Part shown: positions 1 through 7,282 of the stretch, in pieces
Layout of the letters: each line of letters starts with the position of its first letter
Position numbering within the stretch: the first letter of the stretch is position 1
The notes under the pieces: generated by a model
Database searches by the model: none
Told to the model about the DNA's origin: nothing
What the model saw: only the letters and a program-made list of their open reading frames with translations
Source of the DNA: Alphaproteobacteria bacterium
GTDB lineage: Bacteria > Myxococcota_A > UBA796 > GCA-2862545
DNA: 64,000 nucleotides
Assembly (NCBI GenBank): GCA_020632955.1
Contig: JACKEO010000023.1
Span: forward strand, 3,750 to 67,749
Reading direction: 5' to 3'
Program-made: the position numbers and the translations under genes

Positions 1-378
1 GCCCGCGAACAGGGCCTCGAGGGTGCCGTGCTCGGCGAGCACGACGCGCAGGCCGGCCAGCAGCAGGGCCACGTCGTCGCCGCGGGTCCACCGGTAGACC
101 AGATCGAGGAAGGGGGCCGCATGCTCCGGCGTGAAGCCGTCGACGAAGGCCCGAGGCCCCCCTCCGGCGTCCAGGGCGTCGAACAGGCGCTCGAGCACCG
201 GCAGGAAGAGGTCGACGCGCCCGTACGCGAAGCCTGCGGCGAGGAGGCCCGCGATCTCCGCGTCCCGAGGGTCGGCGTAGCGGTGGACGAAGCGCACCGG
301 GTCGCGCAGCCGGCGGGTGGCGCCGTCGGTGTGGGCGACCAGCGCGTCCAGGTAGACGTGGAGGGGGGAGGGTGGCAT
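1..378 (-). CDS. TIGR02757/DUF2400 family protein (5' part only)
   Basis: Reading the minus strand from the ATG at 378-376 gives 126 codons with no stop; the rest lies beyond the window. Recognisable family features are an early YLD, the string DPVRFVHRYADPRD, then AGLLAAGFAYGRVD, and later LVYRWTRGDDVALLLAGL followed by HGTLEALF. These match the conserved N-terminal half of the DUF2400 (TIGR02757) family, an all-helical family of unknown function that I recall from deltaproteobacteria and Bacteroidetes. The gene is divergent from the Trm112-like gene, with about 50 bp between them. An open frame on the opposite strand over the same bases is judged to be a shadow. Function unknown. Confidence 0.8.
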   Translation of the reverse strand, partial: MPPSPLHVYLDALVAHTDGATRRLRDPVRFVHRYADPRDAEIAGLLAAGFAYGRVDLFLPVLERLFDALDAGGGPRAFVDGFTPEHAAPFLDLVYRWTRGDDVALLLAGLRVVLAEHGTLEALFAG

Positions 379-429
379 GGGAGCACCGGCCTGACCCGTC
401 CGGGGCCACCTGTCCCGTCCGAGGTGTGC

Positions 430-648
430 GTGCGTCACCCGATCTCCGGCTGCGATCTGCGCGTGCGTCCCCACCTCGTGTGCCCGGCCTGCCGTGGAGA
501 GCTGCGCGACGTGGAGGACGGTCTGGCCTGTCCTGCCTGCGCCCTGCGCTACCCGGTGGTGGACGGCGTGCCGTGGATGATCGCCGAGGAGGCCGGAGCG
601 TGGTCGGAGGGCCCGCCGGGCGTGGCTGCGACCGGGGACCCCCGTTAG
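430..648 (+). CDS. Trm112-like zinc ribbon protein (UPF0434/YcaR type)
   Basis: A small protein of about 72 residues with two CxxC knuckles: VCPACRGEL, then ACPACALRYPVVDGVPWMI. This is the Trm112p-like pattern (CPxC...CxxCxxxYPxxDGxPxM). Trm112 proteins are small zinc-binding partners of methyltransferases in eukaryotes and archaea; the bacterial relatives are uncharacterised. The open frame extends far upstream, but that part is antisense to the DUF2400 gene. GTG at 430 was chosen because GAGG at 421-424 lies 5 nt before it; GTG at 424 or 463 is also possible. The stop codon TAG is also part of a putative -10 element for pyrB. Confidence 0.7.
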   Translation: MRHPISGCDLRVRPHLVCPACRGELRDVEDGLACPACALRYPVVDGVPWMIAEEAGAWSEGPPGVAATGDPR

Positions 649-651
649 AGC
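646..651 (+). promoter_or_regulatory. Putative -10 element for the pyr operon
   Basis: TAGAGC, 27 nt upstream of the pyrB ATG. It matches the TAGnnn motif found at 22-35 nt before many first genes in this window. No clear -35 box is seen, so this is inference from recurrence and spacing. Confidence 0.4.
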
Positions 652-672
652 GCGCACCCACGTGGAGGGCGC

Positions 673-1650
673 ATGAGCAGCCCATCGGCGGGCGGGGTGC
701 CGGCGCTCGGGCAGCCCAGGGACGAGCGCTTCGCGGGCCGTCACGTGCTGTCGGTCAAGCAGTTCGACCGGGCCGATCTGGAGCGGGTGTTCCGGGTGGC
801 GCACGACATGAAGGTGATGGTGGGCCTCGTGGGCACCACCGATCTCCTGAAGGGCAAGGTGCTCGCCAACCTCTTCTACGAGCCCTCCACGCGCACCGCT
901 TCGAGCTTCATCGCGGCGATGGAGCGCCTGGGCGGCAGCGTCATCGCGATCAACGAGGTGAAGTTCTCCTCGGTGTCGAAGGGCGAGACGCTGGAGGACA
1001 CCGTGCGGGTGCTCGAGAGCTACGCCGACCTGGTGGTGCTGCGGCACCCCGAGGTGGGCGCGGCGGCGCGGGCGGCCGCCGTGGCCCGCAAGCCCATCCT
1101 CAATGCCGGCGACGGCGTGGGCGAGCACCCCACCCAGGCCCTGCTCGACCTGTTCACCATCCGTGAGGAGCTCGGCCGCCTCGACGGCGTGGAGCTGGCC
1201 CTGGTGGGCGACCTGCGCCACGGCCGCACCGTGCACAGCCTCGCGCGCCTCGCCCGGTGGTTCGACATCCGCCTCCGCCTGGTCTCGCCGTCCTCCCTGG
1301 CCATGCCCGCCGAGGTCCTCGACGACCTGCGCGAGGGAGGCGTCACCTTCACGGAGCACCGCGACCTCGACGAGGTGCTGGGCAGCGTGGACGTGCTGTA
1401 CGTCACGCGGGTGCAGCAGGAGCGCTTCGCCGACCCCGCCGACTACCAGGCCGTGAAGGGCGCCTACGTGATCACGCCGGCGGTGCTGGAGCGCTTCTCG
1501 CCGCGGGGCATCGTGATGCACCCGCTGCCCCGGGTGGACGAGATCGACCCCGCCTGCGACGCCGACCCCCGCGCCGCCTACTTCCGCCAGATCGCCATGG
1601 GCATGTACGTGCGCATGGCCCTGCTGGCCCTCGTGATGGGGCGGGCGTGA
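673..1650 (+). CDS. pyrB: Aspartate carbamoyltransferase catalytic chain
   Basis: Second step of de novo pyrimidine synthesis: carbamoyl phosphate + L-aspartate to N-carbamoyl-L-aspartate, in the cytosol. At 325 residues it has the usual length plus about 20 N-terminal residues. Carbamoyl-phosphate binding STRT is at residues 72-75, followed by the 80s-type loop FSSVSKGETLEDT, the central HPTQALLDLFTI, GDLRHGRTVHSL, and the C-terminal MHPLPRVDEI. The spacing and loops look like the E. coli-type chain. No pyrI or pyrC-like partner is visible here. GAGGG about 5 nt upstream supports the ATG. The stop overlaps the start of pyrFE by 4 bp (GTGA), so translation is probably coupled. Confidence 0.97.
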   Translation: MSSPSAGGVPALGQPRDERFAGRHVLSVKQFDRADLERVFRVAHDMKVMVGLVGTTDLLKGKVLANLFYEPSTRTASSFIAAMERLGGSVIAINEVKFSSVSKGETLEDTVRVLESYADLVVLRHPEVGAAARAAAVARKPILNAGDGVGEHPTQALLDLFTIREELGRLDGVELALVGDLRHGRTVHSLARLARWFDIRLRLVSPSSLAMPAEVLDDLREGGVTFTEHRDLDEVLGSVDVLYVTRVQQERFADPADYQAVKGAYVITPAVLERFSPRGIVMHPLPRVDEIDPACDADPRAAYFRQIAMGMYVRMALLALVMGRA

Positions 1651-3050
1651 GCGGCTTCGTCGCCAGGCTCGAGGCGCGGTGTCGTGCCACCGACAGCCTG
1701 CTGTGCGTGGGCATCGACCCGCACCCCCAGGATCTGCCCGAGCCCACGGCGTCGGCGGCCCGGTCCTTCGGCCTGCGGATCGTGGAGGCCACCTCCGGCG
1801 TCGCCGCGGCCTTCAAGCCCAACGCCGCCTTCTTCGAGGCCCTGGGCCCCGACGGCGTGCAGGCGCTGGCCGACATCATCGCCGCGGTGCCCGACGAGGT
1901 GCCGGTCATCCTCGACGTGAAGCGCGGCGACATCGCGTCCACGGCGCAGGCCTACGCGCGCTCGGCCTACGAGGTGCTCGGCGCCGACGCCGTCACGCTC
2001 AACGCCTACATGGGCGTCGACGCGGTGGCCCCCTTCGTGGACGATCCCGCGCGCGGTGCCTTCGTGCTCTGCCGCACGTCCAACCCCTCGGCCGGCGAGC
2101 TGCAGGACCGGGTGCTGGGCGACGGCCGGCGCGTGTACGAGGCGGTGGCCGATCTGGCGGCGGGCTGGGGCGAGGGCGGCAACGTCGGCCTCGTGGTGGG
2201 CGCCACGGTGCCGGGCGAGCTCGCCGCCGTGCGGGCGCGCAGCCCCCAGGCGTGGATCCTCGCGCCGGGGGTGGGGGCGCAGGGCGGCGACCTGGAGGCC
2301 ACGCTGGCGGCCGGGCTGCGCGCCGACGGGCTGGGCCTGCTGGTGAACAGCTCCCGAGGCATCGCGCGGGCGGCCGATCCGGCCGCGGCGGCCTCGGCCC
2401 TGGCGGCGCAGATCCGGGAGGCGCGTGCGGCCCTCCCGTCGCCGAGTCCCGCGCTCGATCCGCTGGCCGCGGGCCTGCTGCGCCTGGGGTGCGTGCGCTT
2501 CGGCCGGTTCACGCTGAAGAGCGGCCTGTCGTCGCCCATCTACCTGGATCTCCGGCGGCTCGTGGGCGACCCCGCCTTCCTCGCTGCCGTGGCCGAGGGC
2601 TACGCCGGCTTGCTCGCGGGCGTGCCCCACGACCTGCTGGCGGGCCTGCCCACCGCGGGCCTCCCGCTGGGCACGGCCGTGTCGCTGCGCACGGGCGTGC
2701 CGCAGGTCTACCCGCGGTCCACCGTGAAGGCCCACGGCACCCGTCAGGCGGTGGAGGGCATCCACGCCGAGGGGCAGCGGGTGGTGATGATCGACGACCT
2801 GGCCACCCGCGGCACCAGCGCGCTGGAGGCGGCCGAGACGCTGCGCGCAGCGGGTCTGGTGGTGGAGGACCTGGTGGTGCTCGTCGACCGCGAGAGCGGT
2901 GCGGGCGAGGCCCTCGCGGCCCAGGGCATCCGGCTGCACGCGGTCACCACGATCACCTCGCTCCTCGAGGCCTGGGAGGCCGCCGGCGCCGTGGCGCCCG
3001 CCCAGGTGGCCGAGGTCCGCGCCTTCCTCGCGTCCACGGTGACGCCATGA
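1647..3050 (+). CDS. pyrFE: Bifunctional OMP decarboxylase / orotate phosphoribosyltransferase fusion
   Basis: A 467-residue fusion carrying the last two steps to UMP in reverse order. Residues 1 to about 265 are a subfamily-2 orotidine 5'-phosphate decarboxylase: GIDPHPQDLP near the N-terminus, FKPNAAFFEALG, the catalytic LDVKRGDI at 89-96, and APGVGAQGG. Residues from about 275 are an orotate phosphoribosyltransferase: FTLKSGLSSPIYLDLR, the STVKAHGTRQAVEG loop and the PRPP motif VVMIDDLATRGTSALEA. The decarboxylase-first order is opposite to animal UMP synthase; the same order is known from kinetoplastids and some bacteria. GTG at 1647 overlaps the pyrB stop and the end overlaps the pyrD ATG. 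The whole frame stays open, so this is a genuine fusion. Confidence 0.95.
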   Translation: MSGFVARLEARCRATDSLLCVGIDPHPQDLPEPTASAARSFGLRIVEATSGVAAAFKPNAAFFEALGPDGVQALADIIAAVPDEVPVILDVKRGDIASTAQAYARSAYEVLGADAVTLNAYMGVDAVAPFVDDPARGAFVLCRTSNPSAGELQDRVLGDGRRVYEAVADLAAGWGEGGNVGLVVGATVPGELAAVRARSPQAWILAPGVGAQGGDLEATLAAGLRADGLGLLVNSSRGIARAADPAAAASALAAQIREARAALPSPSPALDPLAAGLLRLGCVRFGRFTLKSGLSSPIYLDLRRLVGDPAFLAAVAEGYAGLLAGVPHDLLAGLPTAGLPLGTAVSLRTGVPQVYPRSTVKAHGTRQAVEGIHAEGQRVVMIDDLATRGTSALEAAETLRAAGLVVEDLVVLVDRESGAGEALAAQGIRLHAVTTITSLLEAWEAAGAVAPAQVAEVRAFLASTVTP

Positions 3051-4069
3051 TGGATGCGGCCCTCCAGGCGGCCCTGCTCACGCTCGAGCCCGAGCGGGCG
3101 CACGCCGTGGCCCTGCAGCTGCTGGCCACCGCAGGCGCCACCGAGCCCGGCCGCCGCGCCCTGCGCTTCCTCTACGGCCCCGCGCAGGAGCGCGGCGTGG
3201 AGCTGGCGGGCCTGCGCTTCCCGAACCGGGTGGGGCTGGCCGCCGGGTACGACAAGGACGCTCGCGCCTGGAAGGCCTTCGCGGCGCTGGGCTGCGGCCA
3301 CGTCGAGGTGGGCACGGTGACCCCGCGGCCCCAGCCCGGCAACCCGCACCCCCGGGTCTTCCGCCTGCGCGACCAGCGCGCGGTCATCAACCGGATGGGC
3401 TTCCCCAGCCAGGGCGCCCGGGTGGTGCGGGCGCGGCTCGACGCCGATCGCCCCTACGGCACCGTGCTGGGCGTCAACATCGGCAAGAACAAGGACACGC
3501 CGCTGGAGGAGGCCTCCCGCGACTACGTCGAGCTGGTGGAGGTCTTCGGCGACGTGGCCGACTACCTCACCGTGAACGTGTCCTCGCCGAACACGCCGCA
3601 GCTCCGGGAGCTGCAACGGGGGCCGGCGCTGCGCGCGCTGCTCGCCGAGGTGGTGCGGGCGCGCGACGCCGAGGTGGCGCGACGGGGGCGCGCGCTGCCG
3701 GTCTTCGTGAAGCTCGCCCCGGACCTCGACGACGCCGACCTCGACGACGCCCTGGGCGCGGTGGACGACTCCGGCCTCGACGGCATCGTCGCCACGAACA
3801 CCACGATCTCCCGCGAGGGGGTCACCGGGCGCCTCGCGCAGGAGACGGGGGGCCTGTCGGGCGCGCCGCTCACGCAGCGGGCCCTGACGCTGATCCGCAC
3901 CATCCGGGCGCGCGCGCGGGCCGATCTGCCGCTCATCGGTGTGGGCGGCATCATGACCACCGAGGACGCCCGGGCGCGCCTCGATGCCGGGGCCGACCTG
4001 GTGCAGGTCTACACGGGCCTCGTCTACCGGGGTGCCGGCTTCGTCCGCGCGGTGGCCGAGGAGACCTGA
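3047..4069 (+). CDS. pyrD: Dihydroorotate dehydrogenase, class 2 (quinone-dependent)
   Basis: Oxidises dihydroorotate to orotate with FMN and membrane quinone. At 340 residues it has class 2 length. Visible motifs: GLAAGYDKD, EVGTVTPRPQPGNPHPRVFR, NRMGFPSQG, NIGKNKDTP, VNVSSPNTPQLRELQ (serine rather than the class 1 cysteine as catalytic base), VKLAPDL, ATNTTI, GGLSGAPL and GVGGIMT. The N-terminal helical pair expected for membrane association is present in the first 40 residues. The start ATGA overlaps the pyrFE stop; a second ATG follows at once, so the start could be one codon later. Confidence 0.96.
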   Translation: MMDAALQAALLTLEPERAHAVALQLLATAGATEPGRRALRFLYGPAQERGVELAGLRFPNRVGLAAGYDKDARAWKAFAALGCGHVEVGTVTPRPQPGNPHPRVFRLRDQRAVINRMGFPSQGARVVRARLDADRPYGTVLGVNIGKNKDTPLEEASRDYVELVEVFGDVADYLTVNVSSPNTPQLRELQRGPALRALLAEVVRARDAEVARRGRALPVFVKLAPDLDDADLDDALGAVDDSGLDGIVATNTTISREGVTGRLAQETGGLSGAPLTQRALTLIRTIRARARADLPLIGVGGIMTTEDARARLDAGADLVQVYTGLVYRGAGFVRAVAEET

Positions 4070-4082
4070 GCGGTCCCCGCTC
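4068..4082. terminator. Possible hairpin between convergent genes
   Basis: GAGCGG, a 3-nt loop, then CCGCTC: a perfect 6-bp stem beginning inside the pyrD stop codon and ending just before the convergent lipoprotein gene. No U-tract follows, so a terminator role is only a possibility. Confidence 0.3.
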
Positions 4083-4086
4083 CCGG

Positions 4087-4515
4087 TCAGGGTGCGGGCT
4101 CCGGCGCGGGGGGGGCCTCGTCCAGCTGCTGGAAGGCTGCACCCAGCTCGGGGGGCGCGTCGCCGGTGCGCTGGAGCGGCACGCCCTGCACCACCATGCG
4201 CCAGGATCCCTCGACCTCGTAGGGCGCCTCGTCCACCGTCCAGGTGGTGGTGAGCGAGGCGAAGCCCACCTCGATGCCGTGCTCCCAGCTGCGCGCCGGG
4301 GCCATGACCGACGAGGTCTGGCCGTCCTGGACGTGGTCGATGGAGACGAAGCCGTCGGCGCTGATCTGTACCGTGAGGCCAGGGCCCTCCCAGGTGCCCA
4401 CCCAGGACGGCGAGGGGGGAGGCACCGCCGTCATGTCCAGGCCGTCGACGAGCCCGCTGCAGCCGAGGATCGCCAGCACGCCCAGGGACGCCAGGAGCCA
4501 CCGGAGCCACCGCAT
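4087..4515 (-). CDS. Predicted lipoprotein of unknown function
   Basis: A 142-residue protein starting MRWLRWLLASLGVLAILGC: basic N-terminus, hydrophobic core and a lipobox ending in Cys19, so probably a lipid-anchored envelope protein. The mature part has a WVGTWEGPG segment and a run of beta-like segments (LTVQISADGFVSIDHV, SWRMVVQGVPLQRT), suggesting a small beta-barrel or lipocalin-like fold of the kind seen in lipoproteins that open with a GxW motif. It ends in a Pro/Ala-rich tail. A strong ribosome-binding site (AGGAGGTGATC directly before the ATG) fixes the start; a longer upstream frame is a shadow. No specific function recognised. Confidence 0.75.
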   Translation of the reverse strand: MRWLRWLLASLGVLAILGCSGLVDGLDMTAVPPPSPSWVGTWEGPGLTVQISADGFVSIDHVQDGQTSSVMAPARSWEHGIEVGFASLTTTWTVDEAPYEVEGSWRMVVQGVPLQRTGDAPPELGAAFQQLDEAPPAPEPAP

Positions 4516-4586
4516 GATCACCTCCTGCCGCCGCCGGTATCCGCTCGGGGTCGGTGTGCACGTGGTCGCGGGATAGGCGGGGCGCG

Positions 4587-5711
4587 ATGCTCGCCTGGCT
4601 GCTCCTCCTCGGTCCGTGGGCGCTCGCGCAGGATGGCCTGTCGCGCGACGCGATCGTGCGCGCGGCTCGGGGGGGCGATCTGGCGTCGCTGCTCGCGGGC
4701 CCCTTCGAGGACGCCGATCTGCCCCTCGTGGCCCGGGAGCTGGGGCGCCTCGGGGATCCCCGCGCGTCGGAGCGCCTGGCCCTGCTGGCGGGCCTGTCCG
4801 ACCCCGAGGTGCGGGAGGCGGCCCTCGGTGGGCTGGCCACCACCCCTGGCAGCGCACCGGCCCTGCGCGCGCTGGTGCCGGTGGTGGAGGCGCCCGGGCA
4901 GCGTGCCACCCTGTGGTGGGCCCTCGGGCGTCAGGGCGACACGCGGGACGTGGGCCCGCTGGCCGACGCCCTGGGACGACCGTGGCCGGAGGGGGCGGCG
5001 GCGGCGGTGGGCCTCGGTCTGCTCGCGCGGCGCGGGGTGGCCCTCGATGGCCTCGCGGAGCGCCTCGTCGCCCGGCTCACGGCCCCCGACCCCCGCACGC
5101 TGCAGGCGGTGGCCTGGACGCTGGCCCAGGCGCGTCCCGTCCTCGATGCCCGTCAGCTGGCGCAGGTGCGGCGTGCGCAGGGCAGGGCACCTCATGCCGC
5201 CACCGTGGCCTGGCTGGAGGAGGTGCTGACGGGGACAGCGGCCCCGCCCGCGCTGCGTACCGTGCAGGCGGACCTTCCCGTCGCGGCGGCGTGTGCGGCC
5301 CCTGCGAGCCTCCCCTCCGTGGCCACGGTGCGCACCAGCCTGGGGCCCGTGCGCGTGCTCCTGGAGCCCTCCTGGGCACCCTGCGGCGTGGAGGCGTGGA
5401 CGGCCACCGGGCCCGGCGGTGTCGATGTCGGCACGCCGTCGCCCGCAGCGCCGATCGTCGCCGACACGGACGCACCCGAGCGCGTGCCGGCCTACGCCGA
5501 GGTGGACGCCCGTCCGATGGAGGAGGGCTGCCTCGCGCTGGACCCTGCCGATCCGGGGCGCTGGAGCCTCCTGGTGGCGCCGGCTCCGGAGCTCGCGGGG
5601 TCGTGGGTGCGCCTCGGACGGGTGATCGAGGGGCTGGACCTGGTGCGCCGCCTCGACGGTGACGCGCGCATCCTCGCGGTGGAACCGGAGCACGGGGGAG
5701 CCACGCCATGA
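4587..5711 (+). CDS. Secreted HEAT-repeat protein with degenerate cyclophilin-like C-terminus
   Basis: 374 residues. Signal peptide MLAWLLLLGPWALAQ, then about 200 residues of short helical repeats rich in Ala/Leu/Arg (for example LGDPRASERLALLAGLSDPEVREAALGGL), typical of HEAT/armadillo repeats. The C-terminal 130 residues start VATVRTSLGPVRVLLEP and end WVRLGRVIEGLDLVRRLDG, which resembles the first strand and the GxVxxGxDVVxxI end of peptidyl-prolyl isomerases of the cyclophilin type. The central catalytic FHR and GQFE-like segments are not recognisable, so it may be an inactive relative. It is coupled to the RNHCP gene by an ATGA overlap. A role as a periplasmic scaffold or chaperone is inference. 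Confidence 0.6.
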   Translation: MLAWLLLLGPWALAQDGLSRDAIVRAARGGDLASLLAGPFEDADLPLVARELGRLGDPRASERLALLAGLSDPEVREAALGGLATTPGSAPALRALVPVVEAPGQRATLWWALGRQGDTRDVGPLADALGRPWPEGAAAAVGLGLLARRGVALDGLAERLVARLTAPDPRTLQAVAWTLAQARPVLDARQLAQVRRAQGRAPHAATVAWLEEVLTGTAAPPALRTVQADLPVAAACAAPASLPSVATVRTSLGPVRVLLEPSWAPCGVEAWTATGPGGVDVGTPSPAAPIVADTDAPERVPAYAEVDARPMEEGCLALDPADPGRWSLLVAPAPELAGSWVRLGRVIEGLDLVRRLDGDARILAVEPEHGGATP

Positions 5712-6277
5712 GCTGGGAGGACGCCACCCTGCCGGCCGCGGCGCGGGCCGAGGCCCTGGTGCAGGCGGCACGGGGTCGCAAGGACCTCAAGCGGCTGGGT
5801 GCGTGGCTGGAGAGCCACGGCGACGAGGCGCTGCGCCAGGCGCTGGTGGACCGTGCCGCGCGCCTGGGCGTGGAGCTGCCGGAGGAGGCGCTCGGGTGGC
5901 CCGGCAAGCGCCTGCTGCGGCGCGCGCTGGCCCGGGAGGTGGAGGCCCAGGTGCGCACCACGCCCGTGGCCCGCGACGAGGACTTCACCTGCCGCTGGTG
6001 CGGCAAGGACGTGCCCCGCGCCGGGCGCACCGCACGGGATCACTGTCCTTTCTGCCTGAAGTCGGTGCACGTGGACGACCGGGTGCCCGGCGACCGCGCG
6101 AGCACCTGCCAGGGGCGCCTCGACCCCATGGACGTGATCGTGCAGGGCACCGAGATCGTCATCGTCTACCGCTGCACCCGCTGCGGCGCGTCGAAGCGCA
6201 ACCGCGCCGTGCTCGACGTGGAGGTCCCCGACGACTGGGAGGCGCTGGTGAGGCTGTCGAGCGGCGTGCTCGGGTGA
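5708..6277 (+). CDS. RNHCP domain zinc-binding protein
   Basis: 189 residues. The C-terminal half carries the RNHCP domain: FTCRWCGKDVP (Cys95, Cys98), then RDHCPFCLKSVHVDDRVPGDR, CQGRLDPMDV and IVYRCTRCGASKRNRA, giving paired cysteines for zinc. RNHCP proteins are of unknown function. The first 85 residues are a charged helical extension (LKRLGAWLESHGDEALRQAL) that is not part of the small domain. It lies between the HEAT/cyclophilin-like gene (4-bp overlap) and tilS (4-bp overlap), so all three are probably cotranscribed. Confidence 0.8.
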   Translation: MSWEDATLPAAARAEALVQAARGRKDLKRLGAWLESHGDEALRQALVDRAARLGVELPEEALGWPGKRLLRRALAREVEAQVRTTPVARDEDFTCRWCGKDVPRAGRTARDHCPFCLKSVHVDDRVPGDRASTCQGRLDPMDVIVQGTEIVIVYRCTRCGASKRNRAVLDVEVPDDWEALVRLSSGVLG

Positions 6278-7224
6278 GCCCGGGCCTGCACCTGCGCGTG
6301 GCCGAGGGCATCGTCGCGCGCGCCCTGTGGCCCGCGGGGGCGCGGGTGGCCGTCGCGGTGAGCGGGGGTCTCGACTCCGTGGTGCTGCTCGACCTGCTCG
6401 TGCGCACGCGCGGCGTCCACCGCGGCGCGCTGCACGTGGCCACCTTCGACCACGGCACGCGCCCGGGCTCGTCGGCCGACGCGGACTTCGTGGCGGGTCT
6501 GGCCGAGGCGCTCGAGCTGCCGCTGCGGCGGGGACGCGAGGCGCTGGGCGAGGGGGCCTCCGAGGACGCCTGCCGCCGTGCCCGCCACGCCTTCCTCGAC
6601 GGGCTCGACGTGGACGTGGTGGCGCTGGCGCACCACGCCGACGATCAGGCCGAGACCTCGCTGCTGGGCCTGCTGCGGGGGGGCGGCACGCGCGCGCTGG
6701 CCGGCATGGCGTGGCGGCGGGGGCGCCTGGTGCGGCCGCTGCTGGGCGTGCGTCGGGCGGAGCTGGAGGCCTGGGCGGCCCACGCGGGCCTGGTCTGGCG
6801 GGAGGATCCCACGAACGCCTCGCCCCGCTACCTGCGCAACCGGGTGCGCGGGGAGCTGCTGCCGCTGCTGGAGGCGCTGCGGCCCGGGGCGACCGAGGCG
6901 CTCGCGCGGGGCGCGGGCCACGCGGCGGCCGACGCGGACCTGCTGGAGGCGCTGGCGGCCGCGCAGGAGGACTACGCCGACGAGAGCTGGGCGCGCGCGT
7001 GGGTGGCGTCCGCGCCGGAGGCCCTGGTGCGGCGCGCCCTGGCGGCGCGTCTGGGGGAGGTGGACTCGGCCCGGCTGGACGCGATGCTGGCCGCGGCGCG
7101 GCGCGGGCGGGGGACGGTGGAGGTGTCGCCAAGGGTCAGCGTGGTGGTCGACGGCGCGCGGGTGCGTATCGTGGGGGCTCCGGCGCTCCCGACCGAGGGG
7201 GCCCCGGGGTCGCAGTCGGGCTAG
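6274..7224 (+). CDS. tilS: tRNA(Ile)-lysidine synthase
   Basis: Modifies C34 of the AUA-reading tRNA(Ile) to lysidine with ATP and lysine. The PP-loop SGGLDS is at residues 30-35, with HGTRPGSSADADFV, the characteristic AHHADDQAETSLLGLLRGGG, GMAWRRGRLVRPLLGVRR, and the tRNA-binding RNRVRGELLP. At 316 residues it is a short form lacking the long C-terminal domains of E. coli TilS. GTG at 6274 overlaps the previous stop. It precedes ftsH, an order common in many bacteria. Confidence 0.95.
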   Translation: MSPGLHLRVAEGIVARALWPAGARVAVAVSGGLDSVVLLDLLVRTRGVHRGALHVATFDHGTRPGSSADADFVAGLAEALELPLRRGREALGEGASEDACRRARHAFLDGLDVDVVALAHHADDQAETSLLGLLRGGGTRALAGMAWRRGRLVRPLLGVRRAELEAWAAHAGLVWREDPTNASPRYLRNRVRGELLPLLEALRPGATEALARGAGHAAADADLLEALAAAQEDYADESWARAWVASAPEALVRRALAARLGEVDSARLDAMLAAARRGRGTVEVSPRVSVVVDGARVRIVGAPALPTEGAPGSQSG

Positions 7225-7282
7225 AACACCCTGCCGTGCGCCGCACTCGCGGCATCCGGCGAGCCGCCGAGGTCAGGAGCGC

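Noticed and set aside
28..424. Plus-strand open frame running into the Trm112-like gene
   Set aside because: It is antisense to the DUF2400 gene, which has clear family motifs on the minus strand; only the part after 430 codes.
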